Origin: Sorangium cellulosum So ce56
Lineage (GTDB): Bacteria; Myxococcota_A; Polyangia; Polyangiales; Polyangiaceae
Direction: 5' to 3'
DNA: 64,000 bases
Assembly: GCF_000067165.1 (NCBI RefSeq)
Contig: NC_010162.1
Coordinates: 3,616,501-3,680,500, forward strand
Both the position numbers and the translations under genes were made by a program. This document shows, piece by piece, positions 34,891 to 44,991 of this stretch (within the stretch, counting starts at the first letter, position 1; each line of letters begins with the position of its first letter). The notes under the pieces were generated by a model, which had not been told where the DNA came from, made no database searches, and saw only the letters and a program-made list of their open reading frames with translations.

Positions 34891-34898
34891 CGTGCCAG

Positions 34899-37196
34899 TC
34901 ACGGGCGCCTGGTGACTGGGAGCCGGCCACGGCGGAACAGCGGCCGCCGGAGCCGCGGCGCCCCCAGCGCGAGCGCGGCCCCGCACGCGAGCGCGACCGC
35001 CGGCAGGTAAAACCGCGGCAGCGCCACCACCGCCTCCAGGTGGTGCTTGCCGGGCCCGACGCGCACCGCAAAGAAGCCCGGGGCGACGCGCCGCGGGGCC
35101 AGCTCGGCGCCGCCGTCGCGCACGCGCCAGCCGCTGTACGCCGTGGCGCGGAAGACCACGTCGACCGGCGCCTCGGCGTCGACGATCGCCTCGTACGCGC
35201 CCGGCTCGCGCGGCGCCTCGCGCACGCTGGCGCGGGCCGCGTCGCAGCCATCGTCGGCCACGGCCACGCGCTCCAGCGGGCCGCGGGTCGCCTCGAGCGC
35301 CACGAGCTCACCAGGCGTGTCGAGCACGGTGCGCGGCTGCTTCAGATGCTCGAAGAGCGCCGCGAGCAGATCGGCCTCCCGGCCGCGCCACACCTCGCGC
35401 ACGCAGCCGAGCCCCACGTAGTCCGTGCCGCCCACCCGCCGGGACAGCTCGACCCCGCCGCGCCTGTCCACGAGCGCCCACGCCTCGGGCGGCCCCGGCC
35501 GCTGCGCGGTCAGGTGGATGAGCGTGCGGATGCCGAGCGCCTCCGCGCGCGCGGCGCTCCCCGGGCGCTCGGGCGCCACCTCGAGGAAGGCCGCCGCGTG
35601 AACGCCCACATGCGCGCCGGCGCCGGTCGAGAAGGCCATCGGGACCGCGCGGCGGAGATCGGCGGCGTGCATCATGGAGCAGGTCGCGAACTCGTCCTCG
35701 GCGGCGTAGCTCGCGCGGCCGTGCGGCGCCTCGGCGAGCCAGCGGGCGATGAGATCGGGGTCGAAGCCCTCGGCGGGCGGCGGGCAGCCGCGCGACGCGA
35801 CGAGCGCGGCCTGCTTCTCCGCAAGGACATGGAGCTCGGCCGCGCGGGCGGGGATCTCGAGGGCCGCGACGAGCGCGAGCGCGGCCGGAAGGACCGCGGC
35901 GAGCGCGGCCGGCAGGACCGCGGCGAGCGCGGCCGGCAGGACCGCGGCGAGCGCGGGGCGCGAGCGGCGCGCGCCCCGCGCTGCCAGCGCGGCGCCGATG
36001 CGCGCGAGCGCCGCCGCCGCGAGGTCGAGCGCGCTGACGATGGCCGCGGCCGCGACGAGCGGCAGGAGGACGAGGGCGCGCATCGGCTGGAACAGCGAGA
36101 GCAGCGCGCGGCCGAGCGGGCCTGCGCCGGCGATCCAGCCGCCGCTCATCGACAGGAGCAGCGCGACCGCCGACGCCGCGAGGACGGCCCGCGACGCGGG
36201 GGCCCGGAGGTGCGTCGCATGGAGAAAGCAGGCGGCGATCCACGCGGAGCCGATCACCGGGGTGTGCGCGAAGTCGAGCAGGTCGCCATCGAGCATCCAC
36301 GGCAGCACGCGCTCGGGCCCGAAGCCGATGTGCCGCCAGCCGAGGCCGGCGGGCCAGCCGAAGGGCGCGGCCATCGACGCGATGCCGGGGCCGTAGAGCG
36401 CGGCCGCGACCAGGCCGCCGCCGGCGAGCGAGCGGAGCACGCGCGCGCACAGCCGCCGATCCCACGCGGCGATCGCGGCCGCGCCCAGGACGGCGGCGCT
36501 CACCGTGAAGACCTGCGGGTGCGTCGCCGCGCAGGCGGCGGCGAGCGCCGGCCCGAGCTCGAAGCGGGCGGGGCGGATCACCGCGGCGGCCCAGGCGATG
36601 ACGAGGGGGATGACCAGGATCTGCGAGAGCAGCCCGAGGAGGAAGAACGACGGCCACCCGCCGGCGAACTGCACGTACGGCGCGACCCACGCGAGCGCCA
36701 CCGCGCCGGCGGCGGCCGACGCGGGCCGCGCGCCGACCGCGCGGGCCGCGGCGAGGACGACCAGCGGGGCCCCGACGAAGGCCGCGAAGCCGAGCCCCTT
36801 CACCGCGACCACCGGCGCGACGCCGAGGCGGATCAGCGCCGCCACGAGCAGCCAGCCGACCGGCGGGTAGTGCAGCGCGATCGGGAAGCCGCCGTTGTTC
36901 GTGGCGATCCACCCGTGCGGCAGGCCGCTCGTCGCGATGTCGTAGGCGATGGCGAGGTGCGAGATCGTGTCCTTCGGCAGCGCGGCGCCGGGCCCGGCGA
37001 GCGCGGGCGCGTCGCGCAGCGCGGGCAGGAGCGCCACCGCCACCGCCGCGGCGGCGGCGAGCCAGGCGAGGCGCGGCGCGGGCCCGGGCGCGGCGGCTGC
37101 GGCCGGCGCGGGCGCGGTGGGGCTGGCGGCCGCGCTGGCGCGGAGCTCGGCCAGCCGGAGGACGAGGACACCGAGCGCGAGCAGGAGGTAGAGCAT
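34899..37196 (-). CDS. Polytopic membrane protein, YfhO/PTPS-related glycosyltransferase-like
   Basis: The 765-residue protein has about a dozen hydrophobic segments in residues 1-480, then a soluble C-terminal part and one last hydrophobic segment near the end. The order (DTISHLAIAYD, then NNGGFPIALHYPPVGWLL, then many helices, then an extracytoplasmic domain) resembles the large membrane proteins annotated as PTPS-related or YfhO-like, which are thought to act in glycan or lipid-sugar transfer. No catalytic motif could be fixed. In-gene 24-bp repeats (35876-35955) encode AVLPAALA units. It follows two methyltransferase genes on the same strand (gap 24 bases), suggesting a cell-surface polysaccharide or lipid modification operon. 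Confidence 0.8.
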   Translation of the reverse strand: MLYLLLALGVLVLRLAELRASAAASPTAPAPAAAAAPGPAPRLAWLAAAAAVAVALLPALRDAPALAGPGAALPKDTISHLAIAYDIATSGLPHGWIATNNGGFPIALHYPPVGWLLVAALIRLGVAPVVAVKGLGFAAFVGAPLVVLAAARAVGARPASAAAGAVALAWVAPYVQFAGGWPSFFLLGLLSQILVIPLVIAWAAAVIRPARFELGPALAAACAATHPQVFTVSAAVLGAAAIAAWDRRLCARVLRSLAGGGLVAAALYGPGIASMAAPFGWPAGLGWRHIGFGPERVLPWMLDGDLLDFAHTPVIGSAWIAACFLHATHLRAPASRAVLAASAVALLLSMSGGWIAGAGPLGRALLSLFQPMRALVLLPLVAAAAIVSALDLAAAALARIGAALAARGARRSRPALAAVLPAALAAVLPAALAAVLPAALALVAALEIPARAAELHVLAEKQAALVASRGCPPPAEGFDPDLIARWLAEAPHGRASYAAEDEFATCSMMHAADLRRAVPMAFSTGAGAHVGVHAAAFLEVAPERPGSAARAEALGIRTLIHLTAQRPGPPEAWALVDRRGGVELSRRVGGTDYVGLGCVREVWRGREADLLAALFEHLKQPRTVLDTPGELVALEATRGPLERVAVADDGCDAARASVREAPREPGAYEAIVDAEAPVDVVFRATAYSGWRVRDGGAELAPRRVAPGFFAVRVGPGKHHLEAVVALPRFYLPAVALACGAALALGAPRLRRPLFRRGRLPVTRRP

Positions 37197-37220
37197 CAGC
37201 GGAGCTCGCCTTCGCCCGGG

Positions 37221-37880
37221 TCAGCCCGGGGCGCGCTGCCAGGTGCCGAGGAGCGACCAGCCGGTGAGCGTGCGCCGCACCGACACGAGCCGCATCCGCT
37301 CCCCGACGTCGAGCGCCGCGAGGCTGCGCTCGTCGAACTTGCTCGGGTGGATGTGCTTGCGCGAGAAGCCGTCGCGGCGCGCGATCCACTCGAGCACCGT
37401 GGCCTCGAGGAGCGGCAGCGTCGACAGGCGGCCGTAGTTCGGGGTCGTGAGCAGCAGCGCGCCGCCCGGCGCGAGGCGCGCCGAGAGCCCGCGCGCCCAG
37501 CGCGACGGATCGAGGGTGTGCTCGACGACCTCCTTCGCGAGCACGACGTCGAACGGGCCGTCGAACCCGCCGCCCGTCGGGAGCTCGTAGGGCCCCGGGC
37601 AGACGGCGAAGCGCTCCGCGCGCGCCGGGTAGAGGCGCCGGCACGCCTCGATGGCGCGCGCGTCGAGATCGCAGCCGTAGAGCTCGGTCGCGGGCGGCGC
37701 GCCGGGGATCTCCCCTTCGAGGCCGCAGCCGACGAGGAGCACGCGCGGGCGCGGGCCGCGCGCGGCGATGGCGCGGGCGAGGGGGCGGGTGAGCGCGCCG
37801 TGGTAGAGCGACCACGGGAACCGCTCGCGGCGGCGGTGGTTCGAGAAGTAGTCGCCGGGCGGCGCCGCCGTTTCAGCCAT
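37221..37880 (-). CDS. SAM-dependent methyltransferase
   Basis: This 219-residue class I methyltransferase has motif I VLLVGCGLEGE (about 48-58), an acidic ribose-binding segment LYGCDLDARAI, the post-I DVVLAKEVVEH (Asp-Val-Val-Leu then His near 118) and PGGALLLTTPNYG. The substrate is not evident; the shape is that of small-molecule or lipid-sugar methyltransferases that accompany glycosyltransferases. Its start overlaps the end of the upstream methyltransferase gene by 8 bases, and it is followed by the polytopic membrane protein, so the three form one operon. Confidence 0.88.
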   Translation of the reverse strand: MAETAAPPGDYFSNHRRRERFPWSLYHGALTRPLARAIAARGPRPRVLLVGCGLEGEIPGAPPATELYGCDLDARAIEACRRLYPARAERFAVCPGPYELPTGGGFDGPFDVVLAKEVVEHTLDPSRWARGLSARLAPGGALLLTTPNYGRLSTLPLLEATVLEWIARRDGFSRKHIHPSKFDERSLAALDVGERMRLVSVRRTLTGWSLLGTWQRAPG

Positions 37881-38703
37881 CGGGCCCCGCCTGCGCCACG
37901 AGCAGGTACTCGGCGGCCGCGTCGCCGCCCGGGGCGAGGCGCCCGAGCGCGTTCACCAGGGCGCGCGCCACGTCGACGGTGAGCGGGCGGAGCGCTGGCA
38001 TCGCGATCCAGCGACCGGTGAGCTTGCGCATCACGTAGCCGAGCAAGCTCGGGTACAGCATGAAGTCGAACGCCCACGAGGTCGGCCGGCCCGCGATGGG
38101 GCGCGTCTCCACGAGGTTGAAGCCCGCGCGCGCGAGGTGATCGCGCCAGCCCGCCTCGTCGTAGAGGTGGACGTGCGCGAAGACCCGATCGAGCGCGTCG
38201 CCGTACGCGCGCGAGAGGCCGACCAGGCCCACGGAGCGGAGCGCCTCGGGCAGGGCGAGCTGGTACGTCCAGTCGGGCGTGGGCACGATGAGCACGAACC
38301 GCGCCCCGGGCTTGAGCGCGCGCCGGATGTTCACGAGGGCGCCGTGGAGATCGGGCACGTGCTCGAGGCTGCAGTTGGCGATGGCGCTGCCGAAGAACCC
38401 CTCGGGCAGGTGGACGTTGACGATGCTGCCGCAGATGAGCGTGCGGTACGATGCGGTCCGCTGCGCGCGCTGCACCTCGGTCGGGTTGATGTCGATGCCC
38501 CACGCCTGCTTGTCCGGGTAGGCGAGGCGCGCGAACAGGCCGTCGCCGCAGCCGACGTCGAGCAGCGGCTCCGGCAGGTCGAGCTCGCGCACGGCGCGCA
38601 GCCGCACGCACTCGCGGATGGCGAGCGCCGCGGGCGCGAAGGCGTAGTAGGCGGAGAAGTCGTCCGCGTCGAGCGGCCACTCTCGGTCCATGGGAGCGCT
38701 CAT
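37873..38703 (-). CDS. SAM-dependent methyltransferase
   Basis: The 276-residue class I methyltransferase has motif I LLDVGCGDGLFAR (about 50), GIDINPTEV, then AIANCSLEHVPDLHGAL and KPGARFVLIVPTPDW. A C-terminal extension with a hydrophobic segment (FMLYPSLLGYVM) suggests membrane proximity or a lipid-linked substrate. It is first in the operon with the second methyltransferase and the membrane protein. Two ATGs (38703 and 38691) are possible, and neither has a strong ribosome-binding site. Transcription probably starts in the 815-base divergent spacer upstream. Confidence 0.88.
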   Translation of the reverse strand: MSAPMDREWPLDADDFSAYYAFAPAALAIRECVRLRAVRELDLPEPLLDVGCGDGLFARLAYPDKQAWGIDINPTEVQRAQRTASYRTLICGSIVNVHLPEGFFGSAIANCSLEHVPDLHGALVNIRRALKPGARFVLIVPTPDWTYQLALPEALRSVGLVGLSRAYGDALDRVFAHVHLYDEAGWRDHLARAGFNLVETRPIAGRPTSWAFDFMLYPSLLGYVMRKLTGRWIAMPALRPLTVDVARALVNALGRLAPGGDAAAEYLLVAQAGPDG

Positions 38704-39518
38704 CACCCGTGGAGGCGCAAGGAGCGCCGGTACGCGCGGACCGCTCCGGTCGGGGGCGGTCCGTCCGTCGGTTCGACGATGGCCTCGAGGGCTCCGGGAT
38801 CGAGGTGCGGCAGGGACATGCGCCGCATCGTACCATCGGAGAGGCGCTCCTCGGGTACGGCCCAATTTCTCCGACACGGAGGACGCCGAGGGCCGTGTTA
38901 CGCCGGGTTCCGGCTCGGCCGGTCGCAGGCGACCGGACGCGTGCTCGTGAAGCACCTTGTTTTGCGCCTGTACTGGGCTGCCGCGCAAGGACGCTCCCAT
39001 CTCCTTCGAGTTCGAGCACGCGACTCCGGAAAGCGTCTTTCAGAGGCTTCCGCCGCCCGCGCGACCCACGGCGGCCTCGGGCCGTGGGTCGAAGCGCCTC
39101 GACGACGGTTGCGCCGGGTGTTACCGAACGTAACGCGAGCGCATCGAAGCGTTACCGAACGTAACGCCACGTGGCCGGACGGCGCGCCCCGGGCGTTCTT
39201 CCGGCGATGAACCGAGTAGTAGTTCGGGTCCTCGTGTGACACACTCGATGGCGCGTGTGAGGGGCATGGCATTGGCCCGCGCTCTCCCGCGCGCCTCCGG
39301 ACATCGACGGTGGGCAGCGCAGCCATCCAGATGAGCTGTTCGATCGATCCGGGCTCGATCCGGGCGACGCTGCGCGCACGAGCGAACCGGCGCGCTATCG
39401 TCTGAAATCATAAAAATCGAAAGTTCGAATGCGCTGAAGGAGCTGCTGATCGGGGGCGGTGCGCCGAGGGGCAATTCGAACGATCACGTACACAGCAATC
39501 TTTCGAGCTTCGAGGACC
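38704..39518. other. Divergent intergenic region with hairpin and paired palindromes
   Basis: No gene is supported. A 9-bp stem gacccacgg (39063-39071) / ccgtgggtc (39082-39090) forms a tight hairpin. Downstream, gttaccgaacgtaac occurs twice (39120-39134 and 39151-39165, 31 bases apart), each a gttac/gtaac palindrome. The last 100 bases before the SGNH gene are AT-richer (gaaatcataaaaatcgaaag), suiting a promoter. Confidence 0.55.
39120..39165. promoter_or_regulatory. Two identical palindromic sites, candidate operator pair
   Basis: gttaccgaacgtaac appears at 39120-39134 and again at 39151-39165, each flanked by g or cg. The arms gttac/gtaac are symmetric around cgaac. The centre-to-centre distance is 31 bases (about three turns), consistent with cooperative binding of a dimeric regulator between the methyltransferase operon and the esterase gene. 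Confidence 0.5.
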
Positions 39519-40919
39519 ATGCGAAGAATACTTTGCGCTCTTCTGTTTTTGGCTGTCACCGGCTGCGGCGATGACACGGACACCACGACATCCAGCAGCA
39601 CGTCGAGCTCGACGTCCAGCTCGAGCAGCGCGGCGAGCTCCGGCGGGGGTGATGCCTCTGGCGGCGGTGGCGGTGGCGGCGGCGACACCGGCGGTGGCGG
39701 CGCTGGCGACACCGGGGGCGGCGGGGCCACGGGCGGCGGCGGCGACGGCGGCGGTGGCGGCGACGGCGGCGCCGGCGGCGCGGCGGAGGCGCACTGGGTC
39801 GGGACGTGGACGACCGGCCCGCAGCTGACCGAGCCCAACAACAACCCGCCCGAGCCGGGCCTGGCCAACAACACGCTGCGCCAGGTGATCTACACCTCGA
39901 TCGGCGGCAAGGGCGTGCGGCTGCTGCTCTCGAACGAGTTCGGCGACGGGCCCGTGACCATGGAGTCGGTCCACATCGCTGAGTCGACGACCGCCGACGG
40001 CATCAACGTGGCCACCGATCAGGCCCTGAAGTTCGCGGGCGCCGATTCGGTGACCATCGCGGTGGGCAAGACCGTCTTCTCCGATCCGATCGAGTACGCC
40101 ATCAAGCCCAACACCAAGATGGCGGTGACCATCAAGTTCGGCGCCGTGCCGGCCGGGATCACCGGGCACCCGGGCTCGCGGACCAACTCGTATATCCAGA
40201 CCGGCAACGGGGTCTCGGCGGCGAACCTGACCTCCCCTGTGTCCACCCCTCACTGGTACTACATCACGGGCCTCGACGTCGATGCGGCTCCCGAGGCGGC
40301 GGCGGTCGTCATCCTGGGTGACTCGATCACCGATGGCCGCGGCTCGGACACGGACGGGAACACCCGCTGGCCGGACTTCCTGTCTCGCCGGCTGCGGTCC
40401 AATCAGGGGACTCAGCAGGTCGCCGTGCTCAACCTGGGCATCGGCGGGGGCACCGTGCTCGCCGGCGGGCTCGGGCCGACGGCCAAGGCCCGCTTCCAGC
40501 GCGACGTCCTGGACCAGCGCGGCGCGAAATGGCTGATCACGTTCATCGGCGTGAACGACATCGGCAACGACAGCCAGCCGCCCGTCGCCGACAACCTGAT
40601 CGCGGCGTTTGGCGAGTTCATCACCAAGGCGAAGGAGAAAGGGATGCTCGTTTACGGAGCGCCCATCACGCCGCTCGGCACCGGGTACTTCTCCGCGGCC
40701 CGCGAGGCGACCCGCCAGACGGTCAACACCTGGATCCGCATGAGCGGCAAGTTCGACAAGGTCATCGATTTCGAGCCGGCGGTCGTCGACCCCAGCGATC
40801 CCACCAAGCTGAAGGCTGACCTCGACTTCCAGGATGACGGGCTGCACTTCAACCCGACCGGCCTGGAGGCGCTGGCGAACGCCGTCGACCTCTTGCTGTT
40901 CGTCCCCCAGCCCAAGTAG
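39519..40919 (+). CDS. SGNH/GDSL-type esterase lipoprotein
   Basis: The 466-residue secreted lipoprotein has signal MRRILCALLFLAVTGC (Cys16), then a Thr/Ser and Gly-rich linker to about residue 105. An N-terminal beta domain (WVGTWTTGPQLTEP, LRQVIYTSIGGKGVRLLLSNEFGDGP) is followed by the SGNH hydrolase: block I VVILGDSITDGRG (Ser near 268), LNLGIGGG, ITFIGVNDIGND and a catalytic Asp/His in DDGLHFNPTG. This arrangement matches esterases acting on plant polysaccharide acetyl groups, consistent with the GH43 enzyme nearby. The start with the lipobox is preferred over a longer frame. Gln/Asn content is normal; no cellulose-binding module is seen. Confidence 0.92.
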   Translation: MRRILCALLFLAVTGCGDDTDTTTSSSTSSSTSSSSSAASSGGGDASGGGGGGGGDTGGGGAGDTGGGGATGGGGDGGGGGDGGAGGAAEAHWVGTWTTGPQLTEPNNNPPEPGLANNTLRQVIYTSIGGKGVRLLLSNEFGDGPVTMESVHIAESTTADGINVATDQALKFAGADSVTIAVGKTVFSDPIEYAIKPNTKMAVTIKFGAVPAGITGHPGSRTNSYIQTGNGVSAANLTSPVSTPHWYYITGLDVDAAPEAAAVVILGDSITDGRGSDTDGNTRWPDFLSRRLRSNQGTQQVAVLNLGIGGGTVLAGGLGPTAKARFQRDVLDQRGAKWLITFIGVNDIGNDSQPPVADNLIAAFGEFITKAKEKGMLVYGAPITPLGTGYFSAAREATRQTVNTWIRMSGKFDKVIDFEPAVVDPSDPTKLKADLDFQDDGLHFNPTGLEALANAVDLLLFVPQPK

Positions 40920-40940
40920 AGCGGAGGCCGCTCGTGGGGG

Positions 40941-40956
40941 GCGCCCGATCGGGCGC
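40941..40956. terminator. Perfect 16-bp palindrome after the esterase gene
   Basis: gcgcccgatcgggcgc lies 22 bases after the esterase stop. It is symmetric and GC-rich but has no T-run. It may help end transcription; a chance palindrome in GC-rich DNA is possible. Confidence 0.3.
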
Positions 40957-41157
40957 GCGGAGCTCCGAGCTGCCGCGCGCCCGGCGAAGACCACCCGCTC
41001 CCCCGGCGGAGAAGCGCCTCGGCCCTCGCGGGGCGCTCTGACCGGTGACCTGGACAACTGAGCCGTCAGCGTTAACGCGTTGCGCTATGCGTCCTCGCGT
41101 ATTCAGCCGCAACTGTCCTGAGTAGCCTTGTCCCATGCGCGGGCTCGAGGTGGCGCC

Positions 41158-42555
41158 GTGAGCCGGATCCTGCTGGTCGAGGACGAGGTCGTCATCCGGA
41201 CGGAGCTCCGGCGGCTGCTCGTTCGTCATGGGCACGACGTCATCGAGGCGGGGTCGGTCGAGGATGCCTCGGCGGATCACGATCTGCGCGCGTTCGATCT
41301 GGTGCTGGCCGACGTGCGCTTGCCGGGCGCGCCGGGCACCGCGCTCGTCGGGCAGTGCGGCGGCGCGCCGGTCGTGCTCATGACGAGCTACGCCACGGTG
41401 AAGGCGGCCGTGGACGCCGTGAAGCGCGGCGCCGCGGATTACCTGTCGAAGCCGTTCGATCATGCCGAGCTCGTCGCCCTCCTCGACCATCATCTCCCCG
41501 GCGCGCGGCCTGCGCCGAGCGCGCTCCCCGACGTCGCGCCGGGCGCCTCGGTGCCCGCGCCTTCTGCGCCGCCCGTGCCGCCCACATCCGAGGACGACGA
41601 GCTCGAGGGCATGGTCGGCGGCTCTGCGGTCATGCGCGAGGTGTTCGCGCGGGTGCGCAAGGTCGCCCCGAGCGAGGCGACGCTGCTCGTCCTCGGCGAG
41701 AGCGGCACGGGCAAGGAGACGCTCGCCCGCGCCGTGCACCGGTTGAGCCCGCGCCGGCAGCTTGCGTTCGTCCCGGTCCACTGCGCGGCCATCCCCGAGG
41801 GGCAGATCGAGGGGGAGCTCTTCGGATACGAGCGCGGCGCCGTCCCCGGCGCGATCTCGGCGCGCGCGGGGCTCTGCGAGGCCGCGGAGGGCGGGACGCT
41901 GCTGCTCGACGAGGTCGCCGAGCTGCCGCCCAAGGTCCAGGCGCGGCTCCTCCGCTTCCTCCAGACGGGCGAGGTGCGGCGCGTGGGCGCGACCCGCGCC
42001 CGGCGCGTCGACGTGCGGCTCATCGCGGCGACGCGCCGAGATCTCGTGGCGATGGTGCGCGACGGATCGTTCATGAGCGACCTCTACTTCCGGCTGCGGG
42101 TCCTCGAGATCCGCCTCCCGCCGCTGCGCGAGCGGCCGGGCGATGCGGTGCGCCTCGCGGAGTCGCTGCTCCGGCGGCGCGCGTGGGCGATGGGCCGCGC
42201 GCCGCTCACGCTGACGCCGGAGGCGCGCGCCGCCATCGCGGCGGCCCCCTGGCCGGGCAACATCCGGGAGCTGGAGAACGCCGTTCACCGCGCGATGGTG
42301 CTCGCCGATGCGAGCGAGATCGGGCTGGAGCTGCTCGGCCTCGACGCGCCCCCTCAACCGCCTTCGCCCGCGCCCCTCGCGGACGCGCACGAGGGAGAGC
42401 CCCCGTCCGACTCTCTCGAGGGCTATTTCCGCCGCTTCGTCCTCGAGCACCAGCACGAGCTGACGGAGACCGAGATCGCCCGCCGCCTCGGCATCAGCCG
42501 CAAGGCGCTGTGGGAGCGGCGGCAGCGGCTCGGGATCCCCCGGCCGCGCTCCTGA
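41158..42555 (+). CDS. NtrC-family response regulator with altered GAFTGA loop
   Basis: The 465-residue protein has receiver (1-120; phosphoacceptor Asp52 in LADVRLPG, Lys in YLSKPFD), AAA+ core and Fis-type helix-turn-helix (TETEIARRLGISRKALWERR). Walker A is GESGTGKE (about 180) and Walker B is LLLDEVAEL. The loop that contacts sigma-54, normally GAFTGA, reads GAVPGA (about 226), losing the Phe and Thr. Thus the protein may not activate sigma-54 promoters directly, or may need a variant partner. Arg fingers and sensor II (WPGNIRELEN) look normal. GTG 41158 with a GAGG site is chosen over an upstream start. There is no kinase gene beside it; the xylan-type enzymes on both sides may be targets. 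Confidence 0.9.
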   Translation: MSRILLVEDEVVIRTELRRLLVRHGHDVIEAGSVEDASADHDLRAFDLVLADVRLPGAPGTALVGQCGGAPVVLMTSYATVKAAVDAVKRGAADYLSKPFDHAELVALLDHHLPGARPAPSALPDVAPGASVPAPSAPPVPPTSEDDELEGMVGGSAVMREVFARVRKVAPSEATLLVLGESGTGKETLARAVHRLSPRRQLAFVPVHCAAIPEGQIEGELFGYERGAVPGAISARAGLCEAAEGGTLLLDEVAELPPKVQARLLRFLQTGEVRRVGATRARRVDVRLIAATRRDLVAMVRDGSFMSDLYFRLRVLEIRLPPLRERPGDAVRLAESLLRRRAWAMGRAPLTLTPEARAAIAAAPWPGNIRELENAVHRAMVLADASEIGLELLGLDAPPQPPSPAPLADAHEGEPPSDSLEGYFRRFVLEHQHELTETEIARRLGISRKALWERRQRLGIPRPRS

Positions 42556-42592
42556 GCCTCCGTCGACGGCGGCGCGCCCTCGTCAATTTTGG

Positions 42593-42621
42593 TTGACTGG
42601 TGGAATGTGAACGTTCACAAT
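42593..42621 (+). promoter_or_regulatory. Promoter with overlapping LacI-type operator before the GH43 gene
   Basis: ttgact (42593-42598) is 17 bases before cacaat (42616-42621), a reasonable -35/-10 pair. The perfect 14-bp palindrome tgtgaacgttcaca (42606-42619), with the central CG of LacI-family operators, covers the spacer and -10. A bound repressor would block polymerase. gtcaa/ttgac also flank the -35 region. It lies 300 bases upstream of the glycosidase gene. No LacI-family gene is seen in the window. Confidence 0.55.
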
Positions 42622-42700
42622 TGACTCAGGCGCGCTCGGGCAGGGCGGTGACCTGACAAAGCCTCCCTTGGGCTGGCATTTTTCGCGGGAAATTGAACAG

Positions 42701-42755
42701 GGAGGCGGGGAGACCGGGAGATCGGTGGAATTTTATTCCCCATCTCCCTGCCTCC
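42701..42755 (+). other. Leader hairpin in the 5' region of the GH43 gene
   Basis: ggaggcggggaga (42701-42713) pairs with tctccctgcctcc (42743-42755), 12 Watson-Crick pairs plus one G-U. The loop contains a competing pair gggagat (42716-42722) / atctccc (42742-42748) around an AT-rich ggaattttattcc. Two mutually exclusive folds in a leader can control expression; no known riboswitch class is recognised. Confidence 0.4.
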
Positions 42756-42920
42756 TCGTGAGTTTTCCCGAAAGGTTCGGGCGAATGCTTCTGGGCGGCG
42801 ACCGCGCGATCACGCCGGGTCGTCCCGACCGAGCTGCGTCGACTCGACGCGTTCCATCTTCTTTTTTCTGACAGCCGCGCGCCGCGCGCTCTCCCTGACA
42901 CCTCTTATCAGGTTATCACC

Positions 42921-44771
<1,851 letters not shown>

Positions 44772-44991
44772 GATGCGAGCCGGCTGCCTGCATGGTCATC
44801 CGCGTGGCCGAGAGCGAGCGCCCCACGGGCCCGCTCGAGGGCGCGCTGGCGCGCCCGCCGGCTCGCCCACCGTACGGGGTGGCATCGAGCCGGCGGCGTT
44901 CTTCGATGACGATGGAGAGGCGTGCCTTGACAGGGGGTTGGCTCCCACGGGAGGGGCGAGCGGGCCGCGGGGGAGGCGGCGCGGGGCGAGC

